A DNA stretch of 64,000 bases from an uncultured Chlorobiota bacterium (GCA_900696645.1 CAADGV010000033.1:248001-312000); one strand, 5' to 3'. Counted from the first letter of the stretch, positions 10,118 to 19,523 are shown. A program made the numbers and translations. Notes: generated by a model not told the origin, from the sequence alone.

Positions 10118-12619
10118 ATGGGCGTATCCAAGAAGTTTCTACCGATCCGGCTGTTGGTCGGATTGGTTCTGTTGTCGCTAATGGTGTTTTCCGGTGTGAA
10201 TGCCACGACGCACACGATCACGTTTACCTGTTGCGAGTACACGCCATCTTTCTTGCAGGCATCAGTCGGCGATACGGTTCGCTGGCTGGGTGCATTCGGC
10301 GATCATCCGCTCAGTTCAACCACGATTCCGTCCGGAGCCGCGCCGTTCTCCGCAAACTCCGGTACATCGTTTTCCTATGTGATTCAGATAGCCGGTCTGT
10401 ACAACTATCACTGCGACTTTCACCAGCCCAGCATGGCGGGTTCGTTCAATGCAAGTCCTTCCGCCCAATATCCGCTTGTGACGATACGCCAGATTCAGGA
10501 GGTTTCGCTTGATTCGCTTCGCCTTCTGGATACGTTGCAGCGGACTCAGACATTCCGCTGGACACTACAGAGATCACCGTACTATCAGGATACGGTGAGG
10601 GTGAGGGGCGTATGCGTTGTTCCGGCAAAGGTCATCGGATTTACTGCCAGCGGTTTCAATATGCTGCTTGCCGATACGGCAAACAAAACGGAGTGGGGCG
10701 GTTTGTTTGTCCGGCCAAACCTGAGCACGGGCTCACCGGATACAACACTCGCGATTCAGTGGGGCATCTTGAATGTTGAGCCGGGTGATTATGTCGAGTT
10801 GACGGGTTATATCGACGAATTTCCCGCCGGTGACCCTATCAGCGCGACGCAGATCGTTCCGTTGTTTAGTGAACCGCTGACGATTCTCGGTCCGGCGACG
10901 GTTCCTCCGCATGTCAACAAACTCACGTCAGATTTCTATAAGGGAATTTTCCCGAGCAGCGGCCCGAACGGCATACAGTTCTCTACAGGCGAGCCGATGG
11001 AATTCATGCGGGTCACATTGCGGAACCTGCAAGTTGTCAGCACACTGAATGCTACCAACGGGACGTTCAACATGGTCGATCAATCGGGCAATTCAATTTC
11101 CACAATGGATGCATCGAAGTGGTTTACAACCCGCGCCCACCGCGACCCGGCATCAACGTATGCACTGCCTCCTGCCGGAGCTGTTGTTGACTCCATCAAG
11201 GGGTACATCATGACCAACAGCGGGCAGGAAGCCCCCCGGGGATACCGGATTGCTCCGGTGTATCCGGGTGACATTGCGTTCGGGGCAGTGGTTTTGCCTG
11301 TTCTTTCGACGCATCGCAGGAACCCGATTGTTGTGCCTCCGGATTCCACACCTGTTGTCAGTTTGCGGGTTGCACGAGGGAGCGTCGGGATTGCGAGTGT
11401 TCAACTGCGATACAGCATCAATAATGGCGCATTTGTGAATACGCCGATGACATTCACTCCGTCCGATACAACATACAGGGCATCAATCCCGCAACAAGCA
11501 GCCGACACATTCGTGAAGTACTACATCAATGTCGCGGACTCGGCAGGCAACAATGTGAAGCTGGCAAGCTCGGCTTTTGATGGAAGCCAGTCTGATACGG
11601 TGCGGGGATTTTTCTTCTACACCGTGCTCAACAGGGCGCTTACGATTCGGGACGTGCAGCAAACGCCGTTTCTCAATGGCCGGAGCGCATACATCGGAGC
11701 CCGCGTAACACTGAGAGGTGTGGTCACAGCCGATACGGCCAGTCTGGTGTTGCCGCCTACTAGATTCCGGGGAACCAACGTGTGGTACATGCAAAGCGGC
11801 AACCAGCCGTGGTCGGGAATCTGGCTGCACAACGATTCGCTTTCGCTTGAATTGCAGGCCCTCAGAAACGGTGACAGTGTCAGCATCACCGGAACAGTCG
11901 CCGAGGATTTTGACGTCACACGTTTGCAGGCCATATCGCCGCCGACGATTCATACGTCAGGCAATCCGCTTCCCGCGCCGATTGTCCTGACAACGAACAC
12001 ATTCGGCGCAGGTGTCGGAAACGGAACGCCTTCGGCCGAACAGTGGGAGGGCATGCTGGTTCAGTTCAACAACGTTGTTCTGTCCGATACCATGCCGACA
12101 TTCCAGGAGATTTATGAATTCGGCGTGAACGACGGTTCCGGTCAGGTTATTCTGCGTCGGGACGGCAGACACCACTTCACAACAACAAGCCTCGATCCGA
12201 CACCGGGTCTTGTACAGATTCCGCTCGGATCGCAAATTTCGTTCCTGCGCGGTATTGTGTACTACTCCGGCAATGCCTACAAGGTTGTTCCTCGTGCCAA
12301 CTCCGATTTCGGGACAATTACCGGAGTGTCGTTGACATATACGCCGACAATCCCGACCGAGTTCGGACTGAAGCAGAACTACCCGAATCCGTTTAACCCG
12401 TCAACCACCATTGAGTTCAGTCTGCCCACGAGCGAGTTTGTCACAGTGAAAGTGTACAACACGCTCGGACAAGAAGTAGAGACTTTGGTCAACGGTGTTC
12501 AGGAAGCGGGTACATACACGGCGCGATTCGACGCGTCACGGTTGACATCCGGCGTGTACTTCTACCGCCTGCAAGCCGGTCAGTTTTCACAAACGAAGAA
12601 GATGATCCTCCTCAAGTAA
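10118..12619 (+). CDS. T9SS-secreted protein with N-terminal cupredoxin-like domain
   Basis: An 833-residue secreted protein. AGGAGG at 10105-10110 is seven bases from the ATG at 10118 but only one from the ATG at 10112, so 10118 is used. After a signal peptide ending near VFSGVNA, residues ~30-110 form a plastocyanin-like domain: GDTVRWLGAFGDHPLSS supplies a His, and YNYHCDFHQPSMAG supplies further ligand-type Cys, His and possibly Met residues in the C-x2-H spacing of type-1 copper sites. Two later regions (about 150-300 and 510-720), with repeated V-x-G-x-V and W-S-G-I-W/W-G-G-L-F patterns, look like OB-fold or lamin-tail style beta domains but are not firmly assigned. The C-terminus is a classical T9SS sorting domain (KQNYPNPFNPSTTIEFSLP, end TKKMILLK). 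Confidence 0.82.
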   Translation: MGVSKKFLPIRLLVGLVLLSLMVFSGVNATTHTITFTCCEYTPSFLQASVGDTVRWLGAFGDHPLSSTTIPSGAAPFSANSGTSFSYVIQIAGLYNYHCDFHQPSMAGSFNASPSAQYPLVTIRQIQEVSLDSLRLLDTLQRTQTFRWTLQRSPYYQDTVRVRGVCVVPAKVIGFTASGFNMLLADTANKTEWGGLFVRPNLSTGSPDTTLAIQWGILNVEPGDYVELTGYIDEFPAGDPISATQIVPLFSEPLTILGPATVPPHVNKLTSDFYKGIFPSSGPNGIQFSTGEPMEFMRVTLRNLQVVSTLNATNGTFNMVDQSGNSISTMDASKWFTTRAHRDPASTYALPPAGAVVDSIKGYIMTNSGQEAPRGYRIAPVYPGDIAFGAVVLPVLSTHRRNPIVVPPDSTPVVSLRVARGSVGIASVQLRYSINNGAFVNTPMTFTPSDTTYRASIPQQAADTFVKYYINVADSAGNNVKLASSAFDGSQSDTVRGFFFYTVLNRALTIRDVQQTPFLNGRSAYIGARVTLRGVVTADTASLVLPPTRFRGTNVWYMQSGNQPWSGIWLHNDSLSLELQALRNGDSVSITGTVAEDFDVTRLQAISPPTIHTSGNPLPAPIVLTTNTFGAGVGNGTPSAEQWEGMLVQFNNVVLSDTMPTFQEIYEFGVNDGSGQVILRRDGRHHFTTTSLDPTPGLVQIPLGSQISFLRGIVYYSGNAYKVVPRANSDFGTITGVSLTYTPTIPTEFGLKQNYPNPFNPSTTIEFSLPTSEFVTVKVYNTLGQEVETLVNGVQEAGTYTARFDASRLTSGVYFYRLQAGQFSQTKKMILLK

Positions 12620-12627
12620 TGAGAACA

Positions 12628-12649
12628 GGGCGGGCCTTTGTGCCCGCCC
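12628..12649 (+). terminator. Strong intergenic hairpin (partial terminator or attenuator)
   Basis: GGGCGGGC, loop CTTTGT, GCCCGCCC: an 8-bp all-GC stem followed only by GTTTCC. It lies in the 38-base gap before the lipoprotein gene, so it may reduce read-through into the receptor genes. It also argues against a start at the ATG 12619. Confidence 0.55.
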
Positions 12650-12657
12650 GTTTCCGT

Positions 12658-14454
12658 ATGAAATCACTTCACGTCATAGTGTTGGTGTGTCTTTCGCTTT
12701 CGTTGTTTCACTGCAATGAAAAGATGGATGACAGTCCCAAAGCAAACCAACTGCCGAGATCGTTTCTCTGGTTGTATCCTGATTCTTCAGTTGGGATTGG
12801 CGTAAGCCGCCAGCATCTACGATGGTGGGGAGAAGATCCGGACGGTGTCATACGGGGATACCTCTTCGGATTTGTTCCGTTCAGGTTTTCCGGTATTCCG
12901 AACCCCGACACAATTCGCTACACGTGGACATCGGAGAATGACACCATCATCCAATTCCCTCTCGATACGCTGTTCCGGTATTACACGGTGTTTGTGCGTG
13001 CTGTCGATAATACGTTCCCGGGTTTGCCTGAAAAGAGCGTAGTCCGGCTTGCTCCTTCGCCATATATTGACCGGAACGAGAATGGTATTTTTGATGGCGG
13101 TGACGAGGCTCTTCCGGGCCTGTCTGCAGCAATGGACCAGATAGGGACGTTCCTTGCGTTCCCGATTAGGAACACTCCGCCTACGATTGCATTCGCCCAG
13201 AATCCGAATGAACCGGGAACAGCGTTGCGCCTTCCTGACTCAACATTTACTGCCGTCAGTATCGGCTTCAAAGGCACTGATGCAGACGGTGACAACACGC
13301 TCGCAAGCTACCGTATCGCATTGAACGATACATCAAATCCCGTAAACTGGCTCACATTGCGATTGCGGGATACATTGGTGACCCTGGTTGTGCCTCGTTC
13401 ACGAAGTGATATTGCGCCGGGAATTCCGGGAACTGAAGTAACGGCCGATGTATATTCGGGGAGATTTCTCGGCAGACAACTCATCGGCCAGTTGCCGGGG
13501 TTGCGCCTTGATGCCCCCAACGTTGTTTTCTTGCAAGCGTGGGATATTGCAGGCGAATCCAGCCCCGTTATTCGCATTCCTTCTGCAACAGATTCATGGC
13601 GCGTGAAAAGGCCGCGGGGCAAAGTTCTGCTCGTTTCTGATTACACAAGAAATGACAGCGGATTTGCGCGGTCAACGTATGTCAATACGCTGCGCGCTGT
13701 TCCTGATCCGCAATTCGATCAAATCGATTTCTTAAACATAGCCGCGGGAATTGACATAACGCGCAAACAACGCGGTGAAGTCAGCCGGATGGTGCCGCCC
13801 TACGTGGATCCGGCTCTGGTGAACACGTTCCTTCTGTATGACTATGTGTTCTTATATACTGACGAGATTCCGTCGCTTTCTGTTATTCAATCCGTTCCCT
13901 TCTATTATCTTCAGAACGGAGGGAAGATGCTCTTCTCTGCGATGTTCTCCGCGGATTTCACGCTCTTCAATCCAACGGCAATTCTGCGTGAGTTTGCTCC
14001 GATTGACAGCGTATCGAGCGTGTTTCTCGGAACGCCGCATCCGTTTCCGTCGCCGGGCGACAATAGAATACGCGGTGCCTCAAAACTCTACCCTGACTCG
14101 AGCATCGCAACAAATATCTACCCCCGACTGGCATTTAACGGTACGCGTTCTACCACTCATTTATTCTTCTGGCGGGATATGTATCGCCGTACGGATGCCC
14201 GGGTTATTTACCGTCTTGAGCCTGATTCGCTTTCTCCCATTCGATATAACGCTGTTGACCCGCGTGGAGAAGGGGATGCATTAAGGCCCAAGGTTGCCGT
14301 AGTTGACGGACAGGGACGAATTGCATTTTTCGGCTTGCCGTTGCATCTGTTGAACAATACCAGCGAAGGAAATCAGGGACTGACGCCGTTGTTCACGAAA
14401 CTCTTTACACAACATTTCAGTCCGTATCATCGAGTTGATAGAAGAACATTCTGA
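12658..14454 (+). CDS. Surface lipoprotein of unknown function preceding the TonB receptor
   Basis: A 598-residue lipoprotein. The ATG at 12658 gives a clean type II signal (MKSLHVIVLVCLSLSLFHC, Cys19 lipidated); the frame extends to 12619 but would then encode the hairpin. Visible parts are a fibronectin-like strand pattern near the N-terminus (WWGEDPDGVIRGYLFGF), a calcium-type loop DRNENGIFDGGDE near residue 140, and a C-terminal alpha/beta region beginning GKVLLVSDYTRNDSG and including LLYDYVFLYTDEIPSLS and YLQNGGKMLFSAMF. That last part is reminiscent of class-I glutamine amidotransferase-like folds but lacks an obvious catalytic triad. The stop overlaps the receptor start (TGATG), so the two are translationally coupled. 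It may be an accessory lipoprotein of the receptor; this is inference. Confidence 0.7.
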   Translation: MKSLHVIVLVCLSLSLFHCNEKMDDSPKANQLPRSFLWLYPDSSVGIGVSRQHLRWWGEDPDGVIRGYLFGFVPFRFSGIPNPDTIRYTWTSENDTIIQFPLDTLFRYYTVFVRAVDNTFPGLPEKSVVRLAPSPYIDRNENGIFDGGDEALPGLSAAMDQIGTFLAFPIRNTPPTIAFAQNPNEPGTALRLPDSTFTAVSIGFKGTDADGDNTLASYRIALNDTSNPVNWLTLRLRDTLVTLVVPRSRSDIAPGIPGTEVTADVYSGRFLGRQLIGQLPGLRLDAPNVVFLQAWDIAGESSPVIRIPSATDSWRVKRPRGKVLLVSDYTRNDSGFARSTYVNTLRAVPDPQFDQIDFLNIAAGIDITRKQRGEVSRMVPPYVDPALVNTFLLYDYVFLYTDEIPSLSVIQSVPFYYLQNGGKMLFSAMFSADFTLFNPTAILREFAPIDSVSSVFLGTPHPFPSPGDNRIRGASKLYPDSSIATNIYPRLAFNGTRSTTHLFFWRDMYRRTDARVIYRLEPDSLSPIRYNAVDPRGEGDALRPKVAVVDGQGRIAFFGLPLHLLNNTSEGNQGLTPLFTKLFTQHFSPYHRVDRRTF

Positions 14455-17327
14455 TGCGATTCCGTTTCACATATCTTCTTGCGCTTCTCGTATTCGTTGT
14501 TGCCGGAAATTCTCTTGCACAAACTGCCGGTAAAGGGAGGATTGAAGGGAGAGTCCTCGATGCCAAAGGAACTGAGGGCTTGCCGGGCGCAAACGTTGTT
14601 CTCAAAGGAACGTATCATGGTGGCTCATCGAACATTGACGGAGTTGTGAAGATTGAGAACGTGAACCCCGGCTCGTACACAATTGAAGTGACGTTGCTCG
14701 GGTACAGAGTCGTTCAGTTCACGAATATCAAAGTGGAAGCCGGTCAAACAACGCGCTTTACGGCTCGGATGGAAGAGACGGTTCTCGCAATGGACAAAGA
14801 AGTGATCGTTATCGGAGAAAAGCCGTTGTTCGATATAGAAGAAACAGCCAGCCGGCGTTCAGTCGGGCAGCAGGATATTCAGGCTGCGGCACTAACGAAG
14901 GTCGAAAATATCGTCGCGCTGCAACCAGGGGTTGTGTTTTCGGATAACGAGATTCATATTCGGGGTGGAAGAACGCATGAAGCAGCCCTCTTGCTTGACG
15001 GTGTGTCGATACAGGACCCTCTGGCCGGAACAGGCTTCGGTCTGCAAGTCAGTCCCGGCTCAATTCAGGATGTCGAAGTAATTACCGGCGGCTACAATGC
15101 CGAGTACGGGCAGGCAACATCGGGCATCGTCAGCATCACAACCCGTGAGGGTTCCGAAAAGTACAGCGGCTCAGTCTCCTACAAACTCGATCACTTCGGG
15201 CTGAACAAGAACGCCCGCTCCAACTGGAATACCGATAACTTCGACATGAGTCTGAGCGGGCCCGAGCCGATTACATCGCATCTGCTTCCGACATTGGGGA
15301 TTGAAATTCCCGGGTCGATCAGTTTCTTCGGGACGGTCTTTGCAAAACGCAGCGACGACTATACACGTTGGGTTCAGATTACTGACGGCCAAGGGAGGCC
15401 CGCGGGCTACGTAGTGCAGGCACCGAACGGGCTCTACTCATCCATCTTCCCTTCGGGAGGTGGATCGAGTTTCTCGCCTCGGAGGAACAACGACTACTCG
15501 ATGCTGGCAAAGTTCACGTACAAGCCTACAGGAACTGTAAAGCTTTCGTACACATTCAACCAATCAGTTGTCATCAATCAGAACACCCAAACGATACAGG
15601 CAACACTCGACCGCGTCGAGCCGAACCCCGGGTATCAATATCTCTTCCAATTCATACCCGATAGCGCAAACACGTTCACGCAACGGAACATCCAGCACGC
15701 AATATCCTGGACGCATACGCTGAGCAAGGAAATGTTCTATGATGTCCGCATCAGCAGGTACACTGCCCACATCCGCGGGGATGCAAACGGCAAGGATTTC
15801 AGCCAGTACATCGAGCCGCAGGATATTGTGACGTTTCCCATCCGCTACTACAATCAGAATACCGACACCGTCGGTGTCATCCCCGGCGACGGATTCTACG
15901 ACGTTGGGGCGCCCAGTTCATTCCGAGATCAGTACGCATCCGAAATCACGCTCAAGTTCGACCTGACGAACTATTTCAGTGAACGGAACAAGTTCAAAAC
16001 CGGCATCGAGATGCGGTTTCAGGAATTGCAGATGGTGGACATCTTCAGGCCGTGGATCAAGCCGCAGGGTTTCGACAACGATATCTACAACGTCAATCCG
16101 GCGCTCGGGGCTTTGTATGTTCAGGATAACATCACATTGAAGGGGATGATTCTGAATGTCGGCTTGCGGCTCGACTATTGGCTTCCGGGCAAATATGTTG
16201 ATGACATTGCAAGCGATACATCGAGTTCACTGATCGTCTCGCCCGGGTTGCGCAAACAATACCTCGACAACACATTCAGTTTGTTTGGAAGAAGGGTAAA
16301 GGCGAGAATGAGCCCGCGGCTCGGTATTTCTCATCCCATTTCGGATAATCAAACCCTGTTCTTCTCGTACGGGCATTTCTCGAAGTTCCCGCGTCCGCAG
16401 TATGTCTACTCGAAGCTCAACCGCACAAGCGTTCGTTCGAATACCGCCGCAGTCGGTAATCCCGATCTGAATCCTGAAACGACGGTCGCCTACGAGTTGG
16501 GCGTCCGTAATCAGCTTTCGGGGAATGACGTTCTCACAGTGACTGCGTATTACAAAGACATATTCGATTACATCACGGAGAAGACAGTCCGCAGAACATC
16601 CGGGCTTGGCGGCACCCAGTTCTACTCGACAAACCTGAATGCGGATTATGCCCGTGTCAAGGGAATTGAAGTGGAATACAAAAAGCGCATCGGCAATTGG
16701 TTCCGTGCGTCGGTAGCAGGCTCGTATTCCATTGCAACAGGGAAGAGTTCATCGCCAAACGAAAACTCCGTCCGCTTGCAGGAAGGTGAACCGGAGAACA
16801 TCAAGGAACGCTTCCTGATCTGGGACAGGCCGATGCAGATCTCCGCGAACTTCAATTTTACTGTACCGAAGGATGAGCCCCTGTTCGACTTTGCGCCGGG
16901 TATACTCGATGATTACAATCTCTTCGTTCGAGTGTTCTATCAATCGGGCAAACGCTATACGCCGCAACGACTTCTGGGCACAAACGCCATTACCGGTAGG
17001 CCGGAGTGGATAACCGACATCGAGCGTATCAATGAAGGAAGGGGAGAAAACTGGTTCACGGTTGATCTGAATTTCGAGAAGTATTTTGATCTGGGTTTTG
17101 CCCGGTTGATTGCCGCAATCGAAGTTCAGAATCTTCTCAACAATAAGAACTCGCAAATTATCAACCCCGTTACAGGCCGGGCATACGAATACGGTGACCC
17201 GACGCCGCTAAGTTGGAACGACCCGGTGTATCCCCAACTGACGGGCAACGTATCGCCGTATCCTTATGACCCCGCCCGATACAGAGAACCACGGACAATG
17301 CGGCTCAGCCTTGCGTTGAGATTTTGA
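14454..17327 (+). CDS. TonB-dependent outer-membrane receptor with carboxypeptidase-regulatory-like domain
   Basis: A 957-residue outer-membrane receptor. It has a signal peptide (LLALLVFVVAGNSLAQ), an N-terminal carboxypeptidase-regulatory-like domain (about 28-110: IEGRVLDAKGTEGLPGANVV, GSYTIEVTLLGY), a plug domain (about 125-235: ALQPGVVFSDNEIHIRGGR, ALLLDGVSIQDPL, VEVITGGYNAEYGQATSGIV) and a 22-strand-type barrel ending in an aromatic residue (LSLALRF). By family knowledge it moves a ligand across the outer membrane using TonB-ExbBD energy, but the substrate is unknown. It overlaps the preceding lipoprotein and the next barrel gene by one base each. No SusD homologue is adjacent, so a classical glycan SusCD pair is unlikely. 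Confidence 0.93.
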   Translation: MRFRFTYLLALLVFVVAGNSLAQTAGKGRIEGRVLDAKGTEGLPGANVVLKGTYHGGSSNIDGVVKIENVNPGSYTIEVTLLGYRVVQFTNIKVEAGQTTRFTARMEETVLAMDKEVIVIGEKPLFDIEETASRRSVGQQDIQAAALTKVENIVALQPGVVFSDNEIHIRGGRTHEAALLLDGVSIQDPLAGTGFGLQVSPGSIQDVEVITGGYNAEYGQATSGIVSITTREGSEKYSGSVSYKLDHFGLNKNARSNWNTDNFDMSLSGPEPITSHLLPTLGIEIPGSISFFGTVFAKRSDDYTRWVQITDGQGRPAGYVVQAPNGLYSSIFPSGGGSSFSPRRNNDYSMLAKFTYKPTGTVKLSYTFNQSVVINQNTQTIQATLDRVEPNPGYQYLFQFIPDSANTFTQRNIQHAISWTHTLSKEMFYDVRISRYTAHIRGDANGKDFSQYIEPQDIVTFPIRYYNQNTDTVGVIPGDGFYDVGAPSSFRDQYASEITLKFDLTNYFSERNKFKTGIEMRFQELQMVDIFRPWIKPQGFDNDIYNVNPALGALYVQDNITLKGMILNVGLRLDYWLPGKYVDDIASDTSSSLIVSPGLRKQYLDNTFSLFGRRVKARMSPRLGISHPISDNQTLFFSYGHFSKFPRPQYVYSKLNRTSVRSNTAAVGNPDLNPETTVAYELGVRNQLSGNDVLTVTAYYKDIFDYITEKTVRRTSGLGGTQFYSTNLNADYARVKGIEVEYKKRIGNWFRASVAGSYSIATGKSSSPNENSVRLQEGEPENIKERFLIWDRPMQISANFNFTVPKDEPLFDFAPGILDDYNLFVRVFYQSGKRYTPQRLLGTNAITGRPEWITDIERINEGRGENWFTVDLNFEKYFDLGFARLIAAIEVQNLLNNKNSQIINPVTGRAYEYGDPTPLSWNDPVYPQLTGNVSPYPYDPARYREPRTMRLSLALRF

Positions 17328-18340
17328 TGAAAAAACTACTCGTTCATATCGTTCTGCTGTCTGTGTTCGTGTCGCAAGGCGTTGCGCAATTGGTTCCGAA
17401 TCTCGGCGGACAGCGCGCCGGAATCTCCGCATTCCAGTTCCTGAAAATCGGGGTCGGTGCACGCGGCGTGGCGATGGGCGAATCGTTTGTCGCTGTGGCG
17501 AATGATGCGTCTGCACTCTTCTGGAATCCGGCAGGCCTTGTTGATGCACAGCAGAATCAAGTCATCGCATCGCATGCAGAGTATCTCGTTGATATCAGTC
17601 ACGAGTTTCTTGGGGTTTCCTACCGCCTCGGGGAGAATGACGCGGTTGGTGTTTCGTTTTCTTCACTTCATATGAAGGACATGGAGATCACCACCGAGTT
17701 GCAGCCCTTTGGAACGGGAAGATATTTCTCTTTCGGAGATATTGCCATCGGGCTGACATACTCGAAGAAGATGACGGAACAATTCAGCTTCGGCGCAACC
17801 ATCCGGTATGTTGAAGAAACGCTCGATATTCTGAAAATGCGGTCAGTGATGGTTGATTTAGGAACGCTGTACTGGACGGGACTCGGTTCGACGCGCTTTG
17901 CTGTAACGATCTCGAATTTCGGTTCGGATGTCGAGCCTAAAGGGAACGTGACGCAAGCGAACGGCGTCAGCGTCACTTCCTTCCAGTCGTTTTCGTTGCC
18001 GACAATCTTTAAGTTAGGCGTGGCAATGGAAGCGATGGAGACGGAGGACTCGCGCCTGACAACGTCGCTTCAGCTCAATCACCCCAACGACAATTCCGAG
18101 CATTTCCGGCTGGGGCTCGAGTATGCATTCAAGAACACGTTCTTCCTCCGCGGAGGAATCAAACGAACCATCGGACAACGGCTCTTCGGACGCGATGAGA
18201 CTTCGCCGGAGGATTTCACTTTTGGCGCGGGTGTTGCCGTGGATCTGGCGGAACTTACACGTGTTAATGCCGACTACGCATTTGCCCGTTTCGGAGAGCT
18301 TGGTTCTGTGCATCGAATCTCCATAGCATTCACCTACTAA
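17327..18340 (+). CDS. PorV/PorQ-family outer-membrane barrel protein
   Basis: A 337-residue barrel protein with a signal peptide (KKLLVHIVLLSVFVSQGVAQ). The start region after cleavage (AFQFLKIGVGARGVAMGESF and NDASALFWNPAGL) is the hallmark of the PorV/PorQ (FadL-like) family found in FCB genomes. PorV proper carries T9SS cargo to the surface sortase-like PorU; many paralogues in this family are uncharacterised. The ATG at 17327 overlaps the receptor stop (TGATG). Direct coupling to a TonB receptor suggests a shared surface machine rather than the general T9SS PorV, but that is inference. Confidence 0.85.
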   Translation: MKKLLVHIVLLSVFVSQGVAQLVPNLGGQRAGISAFQFLKIGVGARGVAMGESFVAVANDASALFWNPAGLVDAQQNQVIASHAEYLVDISHEFLGVSYRLGENDAVGVSFSSLHMKDMEITTELQPFGTGRYFSFGDIAIGLTYSKKMTEQFSFGATIRYVEETLDILKMRSVMVDLGTLYWTGLGSTRFAVTISNFGSDVEPKGNVTQANGVSVTSFQSFSLPTIFKLGVAMEAMETEDSRLTTSLQLNHPNDNSEHFRLGLEYAFKNTFFLRGGIKRTIGQRLFGRDETSPEDFTFGAGVAVDLAELTRVNADYAFARFGELGSVHRISIAFTY

Positions 18341-18343
18341 GTC

Positions 18344-19417
18344 ATGAAATTCACATCATGCATATTCTTCATCTCGCTGATTCTGCTGGCCATCCTCATC
18401 GGATGTCAGGAGAAACCGCCTTTGTTAGAGCCGATTCCTGATACGGTTTTCGATACGGCGTATGTTGAACTGACTCCGGGCTTCAGCGGCTTCACGAGAC
18501 CGGAGGATATTATCATTGGCAGCGATCAGTTGTTGTATGTCGCCGACACGTATGGTGATGAATCGGGACGCATCGTGATGATGAACAGGGCCGGACAGAT
18601 TCTGAGCACAAAAAAGATGTTGCGACCGATTGCGATTGCTCAGGATAGCCGGCTTGATCTTCTGGTGGGGGGGATGGTTGTCGCGCCCAACGGCGACAGT
18701 GTTGGGGCTGTATTCCGGATTCATCTTGTCGAAGTCCAGCATCAACTCGATCAGGCACGTGTTGATACCATCTGGCGTGAGCTTGCGCGCCCGGCGCGGC
18801 GGTTTCCCGGGATCACCGTATTCGGCGACAACACATACCTTCTAGTTCGTGACGGGCCGGATAATTCGAGCTTCATTGACCCCGATGCTCTCGTTCTGCA
18901 ATTCGACAAGAATGATCGCTTTATCACTCCGGTAGCGTCGCTAACGACCCGATCGGGTAGCGGCATCACGGATATTTTCCGGCCGACTGCCATTGCGTCG
19001 TTTACCGGTTCGAGGGATTTCATCATCGCGCAGCAACAGAGTTTTGTTTCATACGGTGCGCTGTGGATGATCTATCAGAATACGCCCGAATTTGAAGGAT
19101 GGCTGCCGAGATTTGACCCGGCACGTACTGCCGACCGGGGCGTTGACTTCATCAGGCCGAACCGCTATAGCAACCCCTCAGCAGTAGCAATTGACCGAAC
19201 ACGACGGGATGTTTTTGTGGCAGACGCCGATCTCGACAGCGTCTTCAAGTTCAACAGCCGCGGCACGTTCAAAATAGAATCATTCGGCAGGGTGAAGTCC
19301 GGCGGCTCTATGCTGCGACCCACCGGTCTGGCATACTTTGAGAGAGTCTTGTACGTTCTTGACGGTGACAGGGGAGAAGTTCTGCGATTCCGCTTGACGA
19401 CAGATGTGCAACGCTAA
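18344..19417 (+). CDS. NHL-repeat beta-propeller lipoprotein
   Basis: A 357-residue lipoprotein with the signal ILLAILIGC (Cys21). The body shows NHL-like blades: GFTRPEDIIIGSDQLLYVAD, NPSAVAIDRTRRDVFVADAD, LRPTGLAYFERVLYVLDGD, each a proline-led strand followed by a V-A-D or V-L-D strand. A six-bladed propeller is likely. It begins three bases after the PorV-family gene and closes the run lipoprotein-TonB receptor-barrel-propeller. NHL propellers usually bind proteins or peptides. The specific partner is unknown. Confidence 0.8.
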   Translation: MKFTSCIFFISLILLAILIGCQEKPPLLEPIPDTVFDTAYVELTPGFSGFTRPEDIIIGSDQLLYVADTYGDESGRIVMMNRAGQILSTKKMLRPIAIAQDSRLDLLVGGMVVAPNGDSVGAVFRIHLVEVQHQLDQARVDTIWRELARPARRFPGITVFGDNTYLLVRDGPDNSSFIDPDALVLQFDKNDRFITPVASLTTRSGSGITDIFRPTAIASFTGSRDFIIAQQQSFVSYGALWMIYQNTPEFEGWLPRFDPARTADRGVDFIRPNRYSNPSAVAIDRTRRDVFVADADLDSVFKFNSRGTFKIESFGRVKSGGSMLRPTGLAYFERVLYVLDGDRGEVLRFRLTTDVQR

Positions 19418-19422
19418 ACCGC

Positions 19423-19451
19423 TTGCAAAGAGTCAGCGTTTTTCCTAAATT
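19423..19451 (+). promoter_or_regulatory. Candidate promoter of the tRNA-Ser island
   Basis: TTGCAA (19423-19428), 17-base spacer, TAAATT (19446-19451). The predicted start point is just upstream of the truncated tRNA copy at 19472, so one transcript would contain the fragment, hairpin A and then the intact tRNA. Confidence 0.45.
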
Positions 19452-19471
19452 CGTGCTGCATTTCTGATACT

Positions 19472-19493
19472 TGGAGAGGTGGGTGAGTGCCGA
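19472..19493 (+). pseudogene. Truncated copy of the 5' end of tRNA-Ser
   Basis: Bases 19472-19489 are identical to 19562-19579 (start of the intact tRNA-Ser), and CCGA continues the match after a one-base gap. The remaining two thirds of the tRNA are missing and are replaced by hairpin A. This is a tRNA remnant, not a functional tRNA. Confidence 0.75.
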
Positions 19494-19523
19494 CTACGCT
19501 CTAAAAGAAAGAGCTTCGTCGGC
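19489..19523 (+). repeat. Hairpin A of the TAC/TTC hairpin family
   Basis: GCCGAC-TAC-GCTCT, loop AAAAGAA, AGAGC-TTC-GTCGGC. The two stems are separated by a three-by-three internal loop TAC/TTC, which is shared with hairpins B and C although the stem bases differ. Confidence 0.7.

Noticed and set aside
14454-18340. A SusC/SusD-type glycan uptake pair
   Set aside because: The gene next to the TonB receptor is a PorV/PorQ-family barrel, not a SusD lipoprotein. The upstream lipoprotein lacks the helical TPR pattern of SusD.
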